A stretch of DNA of 5,299 bases from Candidatus Zixiibacteriota bacterium. GTDB lineage: Bacteria > Zixibacteria > MSB-5A5 > GN15 > JACZUZ01. The stretch lies in the NCBI GenBank assembly GCA_022572905.1, contig JACZUZ010000179.1, positions 1-5,299 on the forward strand, written 5' to 3'. This document shows positions 5,236 to 5,299 of the stretch, one piece after another. The notes under the pieces were generated by a model that was not told the origin of the DNA, ran no database searches, and saw only the letters and a program-made list of their open reading frames with translations. The position numbers and the translations under genes were made by a program. Position 1 is the first letter of the stretch, and each line of letters opens with the position of its first letter.

Positions 5236-5299
5236 ATGCTAATTTCTTTTGAAAAGCGAGCCTCCTCGGCCCCCAAGATAGTCCTACAATCCTCTGAAA
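5236..5299 (+). CDS. Possible start of a truncated gene
   Basis: From the ATG at 5236 a frame stays open to the end of the window, giving 21 residues (MLISFEKRASSAPKIVLQSS and onward). It follows a good promoter and operator on the same strand, which supports a gene beginning here. Against it, the only G-rich site (GGTGG) is just 2 nt from the ATG, which is too close, so the true start may lie further right. The fragment is too short to assign a family. Confidence 0.3.
   Translation, partial: MLISFEKRASSAPKIVLQSSE

Noticed and set aside
5196..5252. 18-residue frame from the ATG at 5196
   Set aside because: It overlaps the CRP-like operator, has only a weak ribosome site and no attenuator-type codon run, so there is not enough to call a leader peptide.

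Overview
The window looks like chromosomal DNA from an uncultured bacterium of the FCB type, quite possibly candidate division Zixibacteria. That is inferred from one protein only: a small secreted protein ending in dockerin-like repeats of the form GDAD..GDVNIGDA.(I/F)IV..AF, a style common in that group. The other genes (divIVA, yggS, alr) are widespread and do not fix the phylum. No phage, transposase, CRISPR, rRNA or tRNA gene was recognised.

Layout: bases 1-588 hold no gene I can support, only two weak hairpins. Bases 589-705 (minus strand) carry a short decayed copy of a dockerin-like repeat, just downstream of an intact secreted protein with two such repeats (728-1399, minus). Next comes a gene-free stretch (1400-1702) with a good promoter for that protein and an array of TGTCAC boxes on a roughly 30-bp lattice. 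A DivIVA-family coiled-coil protein (1703-2491, minus) follows. A 469-bp gap contains a neat hairpin with a GAGA loop. Then come yggS, a PLP homeostasis protein (2961-3668, minus), a divergent intergenic region with two GTCGCGAC palindromes, and alr, alanine racemase (3921-5117, plus). The right edge has a promoter with a perfect TTGACA -35 and a TGTGA-N6-TCACA palindrome near its expected start point, ahead of a reading frame that runs off the window.

How the genes fit together: alr makes D-alanine for peptidoglycan. YggS buffers pyridoxal phosphate and has the same fold as the N-terminal barrel of alanine racemase. DivIVA proteins mark poles and septa during growth and division. The yggS-to-divIVA order on one strand recalls the ylm-divIVA cell-division cluster of Gram-positive bacteria, but sepF, yggT and ylmH are not visible between them. 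The secreted protein has its own promoter and is probably a separate unit.

I found no complete new multi-gene system. The points most worth checking are the decayed repeat with its likely deletion mechanism, the phased TGTCAC array, and the CRP-like operator at the right edge.
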